A stretch of 64,000 nt of DNA, taken from JAIEOG01 sp964519985 (GTDB lineage Bacteria; Bdellovibrionota; FAC87; UBA2466). This document shows positions 42,856-52,085 of this stretch, piece after piece. The notes beneath the pieces were generated by a model. The model saw only the letters and a program-made list of their open reading frames with translations, was not told the DNA's origin and made no database searches. The stretch lies in contig CAZFMF010000017.1 in NCBI GenBank assembly GCA_964519985.1, positions 8,156-72,155 on the forward strand. Reading direction: 5' to 3'. The first letter of the stretch is position 1. Every line of letters starts with the position of its first letter. The translations under genes were made by a program, and so were the position numbers.

Positions 42856-43692
42856 TCACCCCTCCGCTGCGCTGCGGGGCTTTTTAATCGCAACATTGCC
42901 CGAAACATGTTCCGGAAAATCCTTCCGACCCAACATGAGGTTGTGCACGCGGCACATGGGACGCAGATTGTTCTTATCCAGACTGCTACCACCTTTCGCC
43001 CAGGGCCGAACATGATCGATTTGCAGATGCGCGGTCTGGTTGCACCGGACACCGGAGGGGCCCCGGTAAGTGCACTGATATCCACCCTCGGTCATCACTT
43101 CTTTCCGACGTGCGATCGACACATAGCGGGTGTGTTTTTTGACGGTCGATGTTCGCGTGCCTTTCTTGGTCAAAAAGCGCCGCAACACGCGTTTGATTAA
43201 AACCGACTGATCTTTTTCCGATAGCTCTCGCTGAGCATCCGCCAAAAGAGCTTTCAATTCATCGTCCAGAAGAATTTTTAGAAACTCTTCCTTGGGCCGC
43301 GACTCCGGAAAGTGCTCATGCAAAACCTCTTTAATCTCCGTCCCCGACTTCCCCTTTACCTTCGGCAGTAGCATCGCCGCATTTTCCACCGTAACGTAAG
43401 GAGCGATGAGACTCACTCCGGTTAGGGACAAGGAATTCGATTCGAGCAAGGGCTTCACCGCCTCCACTTTTTCCACACAGCGTGTCGCATGGATGCGCCG
43501 ACCTGCTTCATTTTCAGAGTAATTGAGGTAGCGAACACAGAAGTCGAAAAGGCTGGAGTAACCCTCCGTAGACCAAAGCCGGCGCAGATCAATTTCCACC
43601 AGATAAGCCAAAACTTCCGCCGTCGCCTTGCGCTCAACTTTCACCGCCGCGGCCGCTCCTTCCAAAAGCATTTTGTCCGATAGTTCTTTCAC
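42856..43692 (-). CDS. HNH endonuclease-domain protein
   Basis: 278 residues. The GTG at 43692 is chosen because AGGAGG lies five bases upstream; an ATG further out is inside a palindrome. N-terminal 170 residues are helical (VEIDLRRLWSTEGYSSLFDF, YLNYSENEAGRRIHATRCVE). The C-terminal HNH module is near 195-265: QCTYRGPSGVRC, HLQIDHVRPWAKGGSSLDKN and LRPMCRVHN carry the HNH His/Asn/His and zinc cysteines. Proteins of this layout are common and often multi-copy in Bdellovibrio relatives; their target is unknown. A 24-base palindrome sits at its 5' end. Confidence 0.8.
   Translation of the reverse strand: MKELSDKMLLEGAAAAVKVERKATAEVLAYLVEIDLRRLWSTEGYSSLFDFCVRYLNYSENEAGRRIHATRCVEKVEAVKPLLESNSLSLTGVSLIAPYVTVENAAMLLPKVKGKSGTEIKEVLHEHFPESRPKEEFLKILLDDELKALLADAQRELSEKDQSVLIKRVLRRFLTKKGTRTSTVKKHTRYVSIARRKEVMTEGGYQCTYRGPSGVRCNQTAHLQIDHVRPWAKGGSSLDKNNLRPMCRVHNLMLGRKDFPEHVSGNVAIKKPRSAAEG
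42862..42885 (+). terminator. Terminator of the tolC-RND operon, inside the HNH gene end
   Basis: CTCCGC and GCGGGG pair (one G:T) around TGCGCT, then CTTTTT. It is 59 bases after the RND stop on the plus strand and overlaps the last codons of the convergent HNH gene. Confidence 0.5.
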
Positions 43693-43702
43693 TGATCCTC
43701 CT

Positions 43703-43726
43703 AAATACATACGCATGTATGTATTT
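43703..43726. promoter_or_regulatory. 24-base palindrome at the 5' end of the HNH gene
   Basis: AAATACATAC and GTATGTATTT are perfect 10-base arms around GCAT, beginning 11 bases upstream of the GTG. The core CATAC-N4-GTATG is shared with the palindrome at 20358-20379. Probable operator of a TetR-type or other dimeric repressor. Confidence 0.5.
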
Positions 43727-44045
43727 CATTTTGTGAGAAATGCAAGAAGAAAATCGCGTTTTATCGACGGTAAATTGAGAAAAATACCTCGAACATTGCC
43801 TAGTCAATGTTCACGCTCTTGGCGACGCGAATAGACATTTACGGTGAGAACAAACTCGCCTCTTCGCAAACCTCATATGCTGTCGGGACGCCACCCGGGC
43901 CGACTTCGCCCGGGTGAGCGGACCGGCAACGGCCGCTCTTACATTTCTCGGAAAATGTTCCGTGTCGCCGGCTAAAAAATCCATTTGGTCCTTATACCGA
44001 TCGAACGGCGGGATTGCTTCGACCCTACGGGTCTCGCAATGACGG
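43727..44045. repeat. Intergenic stretch with a hairpin repeat and a duplicated gene end
   Basis: No gene. 44008-44044 is a hairpin element (minus strand TTGCGA-GACCC-GTA-GGGTC-GAAGCAA) related to the one at 36945-36970. On its other side, at about 43980-44006, is a diverged copy of the last bases of the radical SAM gene (AAGGACCAAATGGA versus AAGGATCAAATGGA). The remainder is AT-rich near 43730-43800. Confidence 0.7.
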
Positions 44046-45068
44046 TCAGAAAAGCTCCATTTGATCCTTCGGTCGATGAAAGCCGGCCGTCGACAACTCT
44101 GGGTGCCCAGGAAAACCCAATCGCCGGTAGTGCAAGCGAAAGACGGCTTTGACTTGCTCGGCGTAAACGCCTTCTCCCCGCATCCGCGTTCCAAAGTTCG
44201 AATCATTCAACTCCCCGCCCCGCGTGTCCCGAATATGTGAAAGCACTTTCGATTTCTTCAGCGGGAAGTGCGTTTCGAGCCAGCTCTCAAAAAGATCCTT
44301 CACCTGGTAAGGCAAGCGCACCAAAACATAGCTCGCGCTCACCGCCCCGGCTTCGCGCGCGGCTTTTAAGAGGGCAGGTATCTCGGATTCGTTCAACGCG
44401 GGGATGATGGGCGCAATATTGGCCGTCACCGGGATGCCGGCGGCGGCGAGTTCGCGGATGGCGCGCAGGCGGGCCTCGGGACGGGAGGTGCGCGGTTCCA
44501 TTTTGCCGCAGAGATCGGGGTCCAAAGAGGTGAGGGAGAGGGTGACCCCGCACGCCTGGGTGGCGGCGAGCCGTTTCAGCACATCGATGTCCCGGGTGAC
44601 CAGGGCATTTTTGGTGATGATCCAGACCGGATTGCCAAAGTCGGCCAGGACTTCCAGGACACGCCGGGTGAGCTGAAGGCGTCTTTCGACCGGCTGATAG
44701 CAGTCGGTCACCCCGCTCATGGTTACGATTTTGGGCTCGTAGGCGGGGGACATCAGGGCTTTACGCAGCAGTTCGGGGGCGTTTTCTTTGACCAGAATCC
44801 GGGTTTCGAAGTCCAGCCCCGAGGAAAAACCCAGATATTCGTGCGTAGGCCGGGCGTAGCAGTAGATACAGCCGTGCTCACACCCCCGGTAGGGGTTAAT
44901 GCTGGCTTCAATCGGCACGTCGGGGCTCGTATTGCGGTTCAGGATTGAACGACTCGAGTCCTTGAGATAGACGGTGTCCACCCGGCTCGGTTCTTCCGTG
45001 GTTTCGGGTTCCAGAGCTAGGGATTCGAAGCGATTGGTAGGGTTCTCGGGAGTTCCGCGACCTTTCAT
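44046..45068 (-). CDS. PA0069-family radical SAM protein (SPL-like)
   Basis: 340 residues from the ATG at 45068. SINPYRGCEHGCIYCYARPT contains the Fe-S motif C63-x3-C67-x2-C70. VYLKDSSRSILNRNTSPDVP before it and GLDFETRILVKENAPELL after it are highly characteristic of the PA0069/Rv2578c family, related to spore photoproduct lyase; the reaction is unknown. The last residues are KDQMELF: the final QMELF resembles the QxxLF-type motif by which repair proteins bind the beta sliding clamp. Divergent from rapA with 37 bp between starts. Repeats follow its end. Confidence 0.9.
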   Translation of the reverse strand: MKGRGTPENPTNRFESLALEPETTEEPSRVDTVYLKDSSRSILNRNTSPDVPIEASINPYRGCEHGCIYCYARPTHEYLGFSSGLDFETRILVKENAPELLRKALMSPAYEPKIVTMSGVTDCYQPVERRLQLTRRVLEVLADFGNPVWIITKNALVTRDIDVLKRLAATQACGVTLSLTSLDPDLCGKMEPRTSRPEARLRAIRELAAAGIPVTANIAPIIPALNESEIPALLKAAREAGAVSASYVLVRLPYQVKDLFESWLETHFPLKKSKVLSHIRDTRGGELNDSNFGTRMRGEGVYAEQVKAVFRLHYRRLGFPGHPELSTAGFHRPKDQMELF

Positions 45069-45105
45069 GACCACACCTAGCGGATGTGATACTCATAGGG
45101 GTCCA

Positions 45106-47913
45106 GTGAAGTCATTTCCTGATTTTCGAGCCGGTCAATGCTGGATGAGCGAGACCGAACCCGAGCTGGGCTTGGGCTTTGTGAAGGCTGTCGACGCGAT
45201 GGCCGTGGACGTGGAGTTTCCGGCCGTCGGCCGTCTCCGCCGCTATAACCGCCGAACCGCCCCTTTGCGCCGTTTGGAGTTTCGCACCGGCGATACCGTT
45301 CGTGGGCGGGCTGGGGAAACATTTGAAGTCAATAAAGTGGAAGTCCGCCTGGGCCTGAACTGGTACCTGGGCAAGAAAAAAGCCGAACAGCTTTGTGAAT
45401 CGGGCCTTTCGGCCGAATACCGTTTGCAGCGCCCCCTCGAACGCTTTTTGGCGGGCCAAGTGGATCCGATTGGCGCTTACCAGTTGCGCCGCCGTACCCT
45501 CGAGTTTCGCCACCGGACGTTGAAATCCCCCGTCCGCGGGATGCTCGGTCCCCGCGCGATGCTGCTTCCCCATCAGGTTTACGTGGTTTCCCAGGTCACC
45601 GGCCGGGGTGTGCCGCGAGCTTTGCTGGCCGATGAAGTGGGGCTGGGCAAAACGATTGAAGCGGGGTGGATCCTCCACCAACTGATGGTGACCGAGCGGG
45701 TGCGCCGGGTGTTGGTGCTAGTTCCGCAGGCGCTAGAGAACCAGTGGTTCGTTGAGCTTCTGCGCCGTTTCAATCTGCCGTTCTGGGTGCCGGACTCGCA
45801 GAGCGATGATGCCATGGAGAGTGAAGACCTGGCCGATCGCGAACGTTTCATTTTGGCAATTGAGTCGCTAGAAGATCCGGAATTCGCCGAGTCGATTTTG
45901 CAGATCGAATGGGACATGGTGATTGTGGATGAAGCCCACCGCATCGACTGGGAGCCGGGCGAGCCGTCACCGGAATACGAAATTCTCGAACAGTTGAGCA
46001 ACAAAACCCACGGGCTTTTGCTGCTCACCGCCACACCGGAGCAGCTGGGCCTTGAAGGGCACTTTGGGCGTCTACGCCTGGTGGATCCGCAGCGCTTTTC
46101 TTCCTGGGAAGACTACCAAACCGAACACAAACGCTACATCCAGATTGTGAATCTGGCCGAGGCGCTTTGGTCGAACAAAGAAGTCGACGCCAAAACAAAA
46201 AAGGCCCTGGCGGAGCTGCTCGAGGACAAAGTCGACAAATCGGTGCTCGACAATCTGTCCGACGCGCAAAGGCGTCGAGAAGTTTTGCTCGCGTTGGTGG
46301 ATCATTACGGTACGGGGCGCATCTATCTGCGCAACGCCCGCCGCGTCGTCCAACTTGAAGATTTTAGTTTTCCCAAACGCATGCTCCATGAGCACCGCTT
46401 GGCGCTCGCGGGCAAGGACGCGGGCGGTAAAAAAGCGGGGGAAGCCAAGGAAGACGCACTGGTCGCGTGGATGGGCGCTTTCGTAAAGAAGCACCCCCAG
46501 GACAAGATCCTCCTCATTTGTTCGAGTGCGCGCGCGGTGACGCGTTTGAAGGAACGTCTGCAAAACGAACACGCCGTGCGGGCGGTGGATTTTCACGAAG
46601 AACAGCCGCTTTTGGTGCGCGATCGCAATGCGGCCTACTTCGAAGACCCCGACGGCGCGCGCATCTTGCTTTCGTCGGAAATCGGCGGCGAAGGCCGCAA
46701 TTTCCAGCACGCCAAGCACCTGATTCTAGCCGATCTGCCGATCGAGCCCGACGTGCTCGAGCAACGCATCGGCCGTTTGGATCGCATCGGTCAAGCCAAC
46801 GATATCCAGATCCACGTTCCGTACCTGCCGGGCAGTCGCGAAGAAGTGCTGCTGCAATGGTACCAAGGGGTATTTAAGGCCTTCAGCGCCCCGCCGAGTG
46901 GCGCGGGCTTGGTGCACGACGGGCTCTTTGAAGAGTTGGAGCCGTTCCTAGTGAAACCGCAGCTGGCGCTCGGCGAGAAGAAAAAGAATTTTGACGCGCT
47001 CCTCGAGCAAGCCAAATCGGCGTACGGCAAGGCCCAAAAGGTGATCGAAGCCGGGCGCGATCGCTTGATCGAACTCAACTCCTTCAACGCCGAAGCCGGC
47101 ACGCAACTCGCAAAGTCCATCAGTGAGAGCGAACGCCCCGAAGAGCTGAAGGCGTACTTAGAATCCATCTTCGACGGGATGGGAATTCACGTCGAGCACC
47201 TGGACAAGGAAAGCCTCTTCGTCGAGCCGGGCGATAGCATGTTCAGTTCCTACTTCCCGGCGTTACCGCCGGAGGGGATTCGCATGTCGTTCTCCCGCGC
47301 GAAGGCGCTCAAGCGCGATGATTTGACGCTCATGACGTGGGATCACCCGATCGTAACGGAAACGATGCTGGCGATTGCGAGCCAGGAGTTTGGCAATGTG
47401 TCGGTCGCGGGATGGCACGGCATCATGAAGCCCAAGGGGCTGCCGCCGGTGATGCTAGAAGTCTTCTTCGTTTTGGAATGCGTTGCCGATTCGGCCTGGT
47501 TTGCCGATGAATTCTTGCCCACCGAGCCGGTGCGGATCCTCCTCGATGTGCGCCAGCGCGAGGACATCAGCGCCCAGTGGCCGGTGGAAAAAATCCATTC
47601 GCACTTAACGGGTTTGACCATTGAGCAGATTCAAGCCGTGCGCCAGATTCCGGTCGCTGCCCTGAAAGAATTGTTGGCCAAAGCGACGGCCATTGGCGAA
47701 GCCCGCCGTAAGAAGCGGCTCGAAGAAGTGACTAAAAAGATGGAAGACACGGTGGAGACGGAAATTCGCCGGCTCAAAGCCCTTCAATCTAAGAATGGGT
47801 TGGTGAGCGAGCAAGAAGTGGATTGGTGGGAAGCACGCCGCCGTTGTCTGCGCGACGCGCTAAAGAACGCCCAGCTTCGTTTGGACTCGTTTATTATCAT
47901 CGTGGCGCATTAG
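45106..47913 (+). CDS. rapA: RNA polymerase-associated SNF2-type ATPase RapA
   Basis: 935 residues from the GTG at 45106, preceded by AGGGG. The N-terminal Tudor-like region (RAGQCWMSETEPELGLGFVK, the family start) precedes the SNF2 core: Walker A LADEVGLGKTIEAGWILHQL, DEAH box VIVDEAHRIDW, LLLLTATPEQLG, and helicase C motifs SSEIGGEGRNFQ and LEQRIGRLDRIGQ. C-terminal RapA-specific domain to residue 935. RapA frees stalled RNA polymerase after transcription. Length matches E. coli RapA (968). Shares a 37-bp divergent promoter region with the radical SAM gene. Confidence 0.92.
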   Translation: MKSFPDFRAGQCWMSETEPELGLGFVKAVDAMAVDVEFPAVGRLRRYNRRTAPLRRLEFRTGDTVRGRAGETFEVNKVEVRLGLNWYLGKKKAEQLCESGLSAEYRLQRPLERFLAGQVDPIGAYQLRRRTLEFRHRTLKSPVRGMLGPRAMLLPHQVYVVSQVTGRGVPRALLADEVGLGKTIEAGWILHQLMVTERVRRVLVLVPQALENQWFVELLRRFNLPFWVPDSQSDDAMESEDLADRERFILAIESLEDPEFAESILQIEWDMVIVDEAHRIDWEPGEPSPEYEILEQLSNKTHGLLLLTATPEQLGLEGHFGRLRLVDPQRFSSWEDYQTEHKRYIQIVNLAEALWSNKEVDAKTKKALAELLEDKVDKSVLDNLSDAQRRREVLLALVDHYGTGRIYLRNARRVVQLEDFSFPKRMLHEHRLALAGKDAGGKKAGEAKEDALVAWMGAFVKKHPQDKILLICSSARAVTRLKERLQNEHAVRAVDFHEEQPLLVRDRNAAYFEDPDGARILLSSEIGGEGRNFQHAKHLILADLPIEPDVLEQRIGRLDRIGQANDIQIHVPYLPGSREEVLLQWYQGVFKAFSAPPSGAGLVHDGLFEELEPFLVKPQLALGEKKKNFDALLEQAKSAYGKAQKVIEAGRDRLIELNSFNAEAGTQLAKSISESERPEELKAYLESIFDGMGIHVEHLDKESLFVEPGDSMFSSYFPALPPEGIRMSFSRAKALKRDDLTLMTWDHPIVTETMLAIASQEFGNVSVAGWHGIMKPKGLPPVMLEVFFVLECVADSAWFADEFLPTEPVRILLDVRQREDISAQWPVEKIHSHLTGLTIEQIQAVRQIPVAALKELLAKATAIGEARRKKRLEEVTKKMEDTVETEIRRLKALQSKNGLVSEQEVDWWEARRRCLRDALKNAQLRLDSFIIIVAH

Positions 47914-47924
47914 GAGTACAGCCC

Positions 47925-49193
47925 CTAATCGCCGATGTCGTAGTAAGCGGGATTGCGAAAAAAGCAAATGACTCCGCCGTGACGGCTGGCGGTCACAATC
48001 GTGTTGCTATCCGAGCTTAAGGTGACGGCGGTAATCCCACCTTCTTGTTCGGTGCGATAGCGCCCGGTCTCTTCCCGCAGGCTGAGATCCACTCCGACAA
48101 TCATGCCTTCTAAACCGTGGGCATTTCCGGCCACGACCACCTGATCAGCCACGTCCATTGCCAATGCCTTTGCGTCTAGTTCCTTAAGGAAAAACGTTTC
48201 GTACTCGCTTGGCCCGTCGGGACGCCACCGCCATCGCACGAGCTGGCCGTTCTCGGTGAGCGCTACCCATTGCGGTTTATCCGGGGAAAACTGGAGGTCC
48301 AGGATCTTGCCATCAAAGACCGGAGCCGGCATCGGGATTTCGTGCCTCGTCGACAGATGGACCATTTTCACATTGTTGTCGTGGGTCACAATCGCCGCGA
48401 ATTTCAGGTCGCGCGTCACCCGCAGCAACGTTCCCCCCCTTTCAATCGGGTAGTCCACTTGCCGGAAGCCGGTGTGAACTCCGGTGGTAGATACGTGTAG
48501 GCCATCGTTCAGCGCCAACGTGCTATAGCCGGACAAAGCGATCGCGTGGGCTCGGATCATGGCGACCCGGCCTTCAATTCGCTTTGCGGTGGGGACGGTA
48601 TAAAGCCGTAAGGTTTGAGACGCATCTAAGACAAGCGCATCGCCGTTCCAGTCGATCGCGGCGTCGGTGACTTCGCGGGTGTGACCGACCGTATAGTACG
48701 TCCGTTTTTCGGGGCGAAGATCCCACATATGGACTTGGCGGCTATCATTGGGGACGACGACGAGACCTTGTCCATTGGCGGTGAGGATTAGGCGTTTTGC
48801 CCCGGTGTCGGTCGCATCCTTAGCCTGCGGCCGAATAGCGAAAATCCGGTCGAGCACCCCGGAGTTAGCCGGTTCGAGTTGAGTTCGGGAAGTGCCGCGG
48901 TATCGCGTCGTCCCACTGGGGGAGGGTTTGACGGTCGGGGCATCGAACAAGAGCGCCTTTTTGAGCCGATCGTGATCGCGCTGCATGGCTTCGATTTCCG
49001 TTTCCAACAATTTCCGCCGCTCTTCGGTAATGCCAGGGAGGTCCAGGGCGGCTCGATAGACTTGCAACCAGTCGTTGAGTCCCAACCAATTCAGGTACGC
49101 TTCGCAGGAATACGGATCGACATCCGACCCGGCTTTGGCGACCGGGAGCGCTAGCAGCAAGCAAACGCATAAACCCCACTTCCACATGCCCAT
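47925..49193 (-). CDS. Secreted beta-propeller (WD40-like) protein
   Basis: 422 residues from the ATG at 49193, signal peptide WKWGLCVCLLLALPVAKAG. Residues 25-95 form a helical region with a possible coiled coil (EERRKLLETEIEAMQRDHDR). From about 115 onward there are propeller-like repeats: KRLILTANGQGLVVVPNDSR, TYYTVGHTREVTDAAIDWNG, TRDLKFAAIVTHDNNVKMVH and GGITAVTLSSDSNTIVTASR. Likely periplasmic, for binding a protein partner. It ends convergent with rapA and its start is divergent from the antiporter. Confidence 0.75.
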   Translation of the reverse strand: MGMWKWGLCVCLLLALPVAKAGSDVDPYSCEAYLNWLGLNDWLQVYRAALDLPGITEERRKLLETEIEAMQRDHDRLKKALLFDAPTVKPSPSGTTRYRGTSRTQLEPANSGVLDRIFAIRPQAKDATDTGAKRLILTANGQGLVVVPNDSRQVHMWDLRPEKRTYYTVGHTREVTDAAIDWNGDALVLDASQTLRLYTVPTAKRIEGRVAMIRAHAIALSGYSTLALNDGLHVSTTGVHTGFRQVDYPIERGGTLLRVTRDLKFAAIVTHDNNVKMVHLSTRHEIPMPAPVFDGKILDLQFSPDKPQWVALTENGQLVRWRWRPDGPSEYETFFLKELDAKALAMDVADQVVVAGNAHGLEGMIVGVDLSLREETGRYRTEQEGGITAVTLSSDSNTIVTASRHGGVICFFRNPAYYDIGD

Positions 49194-49292
49194 CAGGTAT
49201 AGGCGCGAAACGCGGGCTCTGTAAAGTCGAGCTTGGTGTTTTCCGGATTGCCGCTTTTCGTACCCGTCTTCAGCCAGTATCTTGTCTTGCTC

Positions 49293-51425
49293 ATGCACAC
49301 ACCTCCTCTCATCCAAGACCTCGCGGTGATTCTGGCCACGGCTGGGATCGTGACGTTTTTGTTCCGGAAAATCCGGCAACCCGTGGTTTTGGGTTATGTC
49401 ATCGCCGGAATTCTGATTGGCCCGCACACGCCGCCGCATTCACTGGTCACCGACCTACCGAGCATCCAGACGTGGAGCGAGTTGGGCGTTATCTTTTTGA
49501 TGTTCGCTCTCGGGCTGGAATTCAGTTTTCACAAGCTGACCCGGGTGGGAATGCCCGCGACGGGTACGGCCCTGATCGAAGTGATTTCGATGTTGGGAAT
49601 GGGTTACCTCTGCGGCCAGATCCTGGGCTGGTCGGGTACGGATAGTATTTTCCTCGGCGGAATTCTTTCGGTTTCCTCCACCACGATCATCATCAAGGCC
49701 TTAGAAGAACTAAAGTTGAAAAACCGACGGTTCGCCGAAATCGTTTTCGGTGTCCTTATCGTCGAGGATCTGGTGGCGATTCTCCTTTTGGTCGCGCTTT
49801 CCACGGTCGCGGTCACGCAGAGTTTCTTCAGCTGGGAGTTGGTGCAAGCGGCGGGCAAGCTGCTCTTCGTCGTCGGTAGCTGGTTTGTCGTCGGCTATTT
49901 TCTCATTCCGTCCTTTCTGCGTTACGCCGGTCGCGACATGGACGACGACACAATCACGGTTTTTGCCTGTGGCCTTTGCTTATTGCTCGTGGTCGTGGCC
50001 ACACATTTTCACTACTCGGCAGCCCTGGGCGCTTTCATTATGGGCTCGATCTTGGCGGAATCGCATGAAGTCCACCGCATCGAGCACCTCATTCGCCCGC
50101 TCAAGAGTGTTTTCGCGGCCGTCTTCTTCGTCTCGGTGGGGATGTTGGTCGACCCACGCGTCATCCTCACGCACTGGCCGGCCATCGCGCTGATCACGGC
50201 GGCCACGGTTTTTGGGAAGCTGCTCACCTCGACACTTGGGGCCCTGGTCTCCGGCCAAAAGCCCGTGCCCGCCATCCAAATTGGGTTTTCCCTGGCGCAG
50301 ATTGGAGAATTTTCTTTCATCATCGCCGGCCTCGGGATGTCGCTCGGGGTGACGAGTGATTTTTTGTATCCCATCGCGGTGGCGGTATCGGCGATCACTA
50401 CGTTCACCACACCGTATCTCATTGGTTGGTCGGGCCCAGTCGGGAACTGGGTCGAGGCCCATTTGCCGGCGCGGGTGCGGCGGGGACTCGATCACTATTC
50501 CGCGGCCCTGCAAAGTACCACCGAATCGCAGGCGGCACGGAAAAGGGTCGTAAACCAAGTCCTGCGCTACTCCGTCAACGGAATCGCCGCGACCCTCGCG
50601 TTTTTGCTCATGGGCCGCTTCGCTTTACCGGCGCTGGGGCCCTGGCTGGCGTGGGCCGCTGCAGTGATCCTAGCCGCGCCTTTCTTTTGGGGGATGCTGA
50701 CCGCTTTTCGCGGCGGACAGGGCACCATTTTCTTGCGCCTCATCGGCGCGACCGCCACCATCGTATGGGCGGGAATCTTAAGTGATCAGTTTTTCGATAC
50801 GACGCTGGCGACGCTGATTACGGTGGTTCTGATTCTCACCGTTTTCTCGCTCTTCTACCGTCGGCTCGAATCGTCTTACCGTTGGTTTGAAAGCCGTTTC
50901 ATTTCCAATTTCAGTGACCGGCAAAAAGGGGAGGAGCCGGCGTTGAAGAATTTGGCGCCCTGGGATTTGCACCTCGTCCGGATGGCGGTGCACCCCAATG
51001 CCAAACTCGCCGGGCGGCCGCTCAAAGCGATCGATGTGCGCAATCGCTTTGGACTCAATATCGTGGTGATCCAGCGCGGCCGCCAAAACATCGTGCCGCC
51101 CAAGGCAGACGATATGCTTTTTCCCGGCGACGGTCTGCTGGTATTGGGAACGGACGCGCAAATCGAGGCCTTCCAGAAACAAATCGGTGAAGCGGAAGGG
51201 GCCCCCACCGTCAATCAGGCATTGACGCAGTTTAGCTTGCGACGGCTCGCCATGACGGCGGAGTCGGAGCTGCTGGGAAAGACCATTCGAGATTCCGGCA
51301 TCCGCGATCGGTTGCATTCGATTGTGGTCGGAATGGAGCGAGGAGAAAAACGCATGTTGAATCCCGATCCGGCCCTGACTTTGGAAAAGGGCGATGTACT
51401 CTGGTTGGTGGGGACGGCGGCGTAA
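49293..51425 (+). CDS. CPA2-family K+/H+ antiporter with two TrkA-C domains
   Basis: 710 residues from the ATG at 49293. About 12 transmembrane helices (LEFSFHKLTRVGMPATGTAL, GILSVSSTTIIIKAL, HYSAALGAFIMGSILAES are the KefB/CPA2 core). Additional hydrophobic helices run to about 560. After them are two RCK-C/TrkA-C domains (LAPWDLHLVRMAVHPNAKLA...; FSLRRLAMTAESELLGKTIR...). There is no RCK-N (TrkA-N) nucleotide domain, unlike KefB/C, so gating by NAD or glutathione adducts is not expected. Start lacks an obvious Shine-Dalgarno. Confidence 0.88.
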   Translation: MHTPPLIQDLAVILATAGIVTFLFRKIRQPVVLGYVIAGILIGPHTPPHSLVTDLPSIQTWSELGVIFLMFALGLEFSFHKLTRVGMPATGTALIEVISMLGMGYLCGQILGWSGTDSIFLGGILSVSSTTIIIKALEELKLKNRRFAEIVFGVLIVEDLVAILLLVALSTVAVTQSFFSWELVQAAGKLLFVVGSWFVVGYFLIPSFLRYAGRDMDDDTITVFACGLCLLLVVVATHFHYSAALGAFIMGSILAESHEVHRIEHLIRPLKSVFAAVFFVSVGMLVDPRVILTHWPAIALITAATVFGKLLTSTLGALVSGQKPVPAIQIGFSLAQIGEFSFIIAGLGMSLGVTSDFLYPIAVAVSAITTFTTPYLIGWSGPVGNWVEAHLPARVRRGLDHYSAALQSTTESQAARKRVVNQVLRYSVNGIAATLAFLLMGRFALPALGPWLAWAAAVILAAPFFWGMLTAFRGGQGTIFLRLIGATATIVWAGILSDQFFDTTLATLITVVLILTVFSLFYRRLESSYRWFESRFISNFSDRQKGEEPALKNLAPWDLHLVRMAVHPNAKLAGRPLKAIDVRNRFGLNIVVIQRGRQNIVPPKADDMLFPGDGLLVLGTDAQIEAFQKQIGEAEGAPTVNQALTQFSLRRLAMTAESELLGKTIRDSGIRDRLHSIVVGMERGEKRMLNPDPALTLEKGDVLWLVGTAA

Positions 51426-51428
51426 CGA

Positions 51429-51959
51429 TCAAGGTTTGGTTTTGGGGCGGTCGCAGCGGTACACGCAGACCTCTTGCCCCTGGAGTTTGGACCGCTTCCA
51501 GAGCGTCATGCCGTTCTTCTCGGCGACTTTGATGGAGCCCTGATTCTCGGGATGGATAAGGCTCACGAGAAACGGCACGTCGAGCCGTTCGAATCCCACC
51601 TGTTTCCAGTATTGGGAAGCCTCGCTAGCGTAGCCCTTGCCCCAATGGGCCTTGGCGAAAGTGTAGCCCACCTCCCAGATTTTTTCTCCGTCCAGTTCCC
51701 AGTGGATCAACCCCGCTCGTCCAATAAACTCTCCGGTGGCCCGCAGGTGGGCGGCGTAGACGCCGACCCCAAACTGCTTGGTCTGGGATAAAACGCGATC
51801 GAAGCGCGTGCGAGTTTCCGCTTCGGTGGTGGCCTTGCCCGTGCCGATGTAACGCATGACCTCCGGATCGGCGTCGAGGCTGCGCATGAGTTCAAAATCA
51901 GCCTCGGTGAAGGGCCAGAAAGTCAGTCGCTTGGTTTGAAAGATTCCGGTGAGCGCCAT
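51429..51959 (-). CDS. RimJ/RimL-like GNAT acetyltransferase
   Basis: 176 residues from the ATG at 51959. LTGIFQTKRLTFWPFTEADF is the RimJ/RimL N-terminus, and WEVGYTFAKAHWGKGYASEA carries the acetyl-CoA pyrophosphate loop (xxGKGYxxEA). VSLIHPENQGSIKVAEKNGM is the usual C-terminal wedge. It probably acetylates an N-terminal amine of a protein; the substrate is unknown. Convergent with the antiporter, four bases from its stop. Confidence 0.88.
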   Translation of the reverse strand: MALTGIFQTKRLTFWPFTEADFELMRSLDADPEVMRYIGTGKATTEAETRTRFDRVLSQTKQFGVGVYAAHLRATGEFIGRAGLIHWELDGEKIWEVGYTFAKAHWGKGYASEASQYWKQVGFERLDVPFLVSLIHPENQGSIKVAEKNGMTLWKRSKLQGQEVCVYRCDRPKTKP

Positions 51960-52085
51960 TTTCGTCTCAGTATAGCGGTTTCCGCCTTCCGGCGGTGCCG
52001 GAAATTGGCACCGCTTCACGGAAACCTGCGGGAACTTATCGGAACACCTCTTGCACGAGTGCTAGCGCCTGCGGGCGGAGGAATC

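Noticed and set aside
44974..45105. Extended N-terminus of RapA
   Set aside because: In-frame codons continue upstream, but they overlap the divergent radical SAM gene and lack family similarity; the GTG at 45106 with AGGGG begins the conserved N-terminus.
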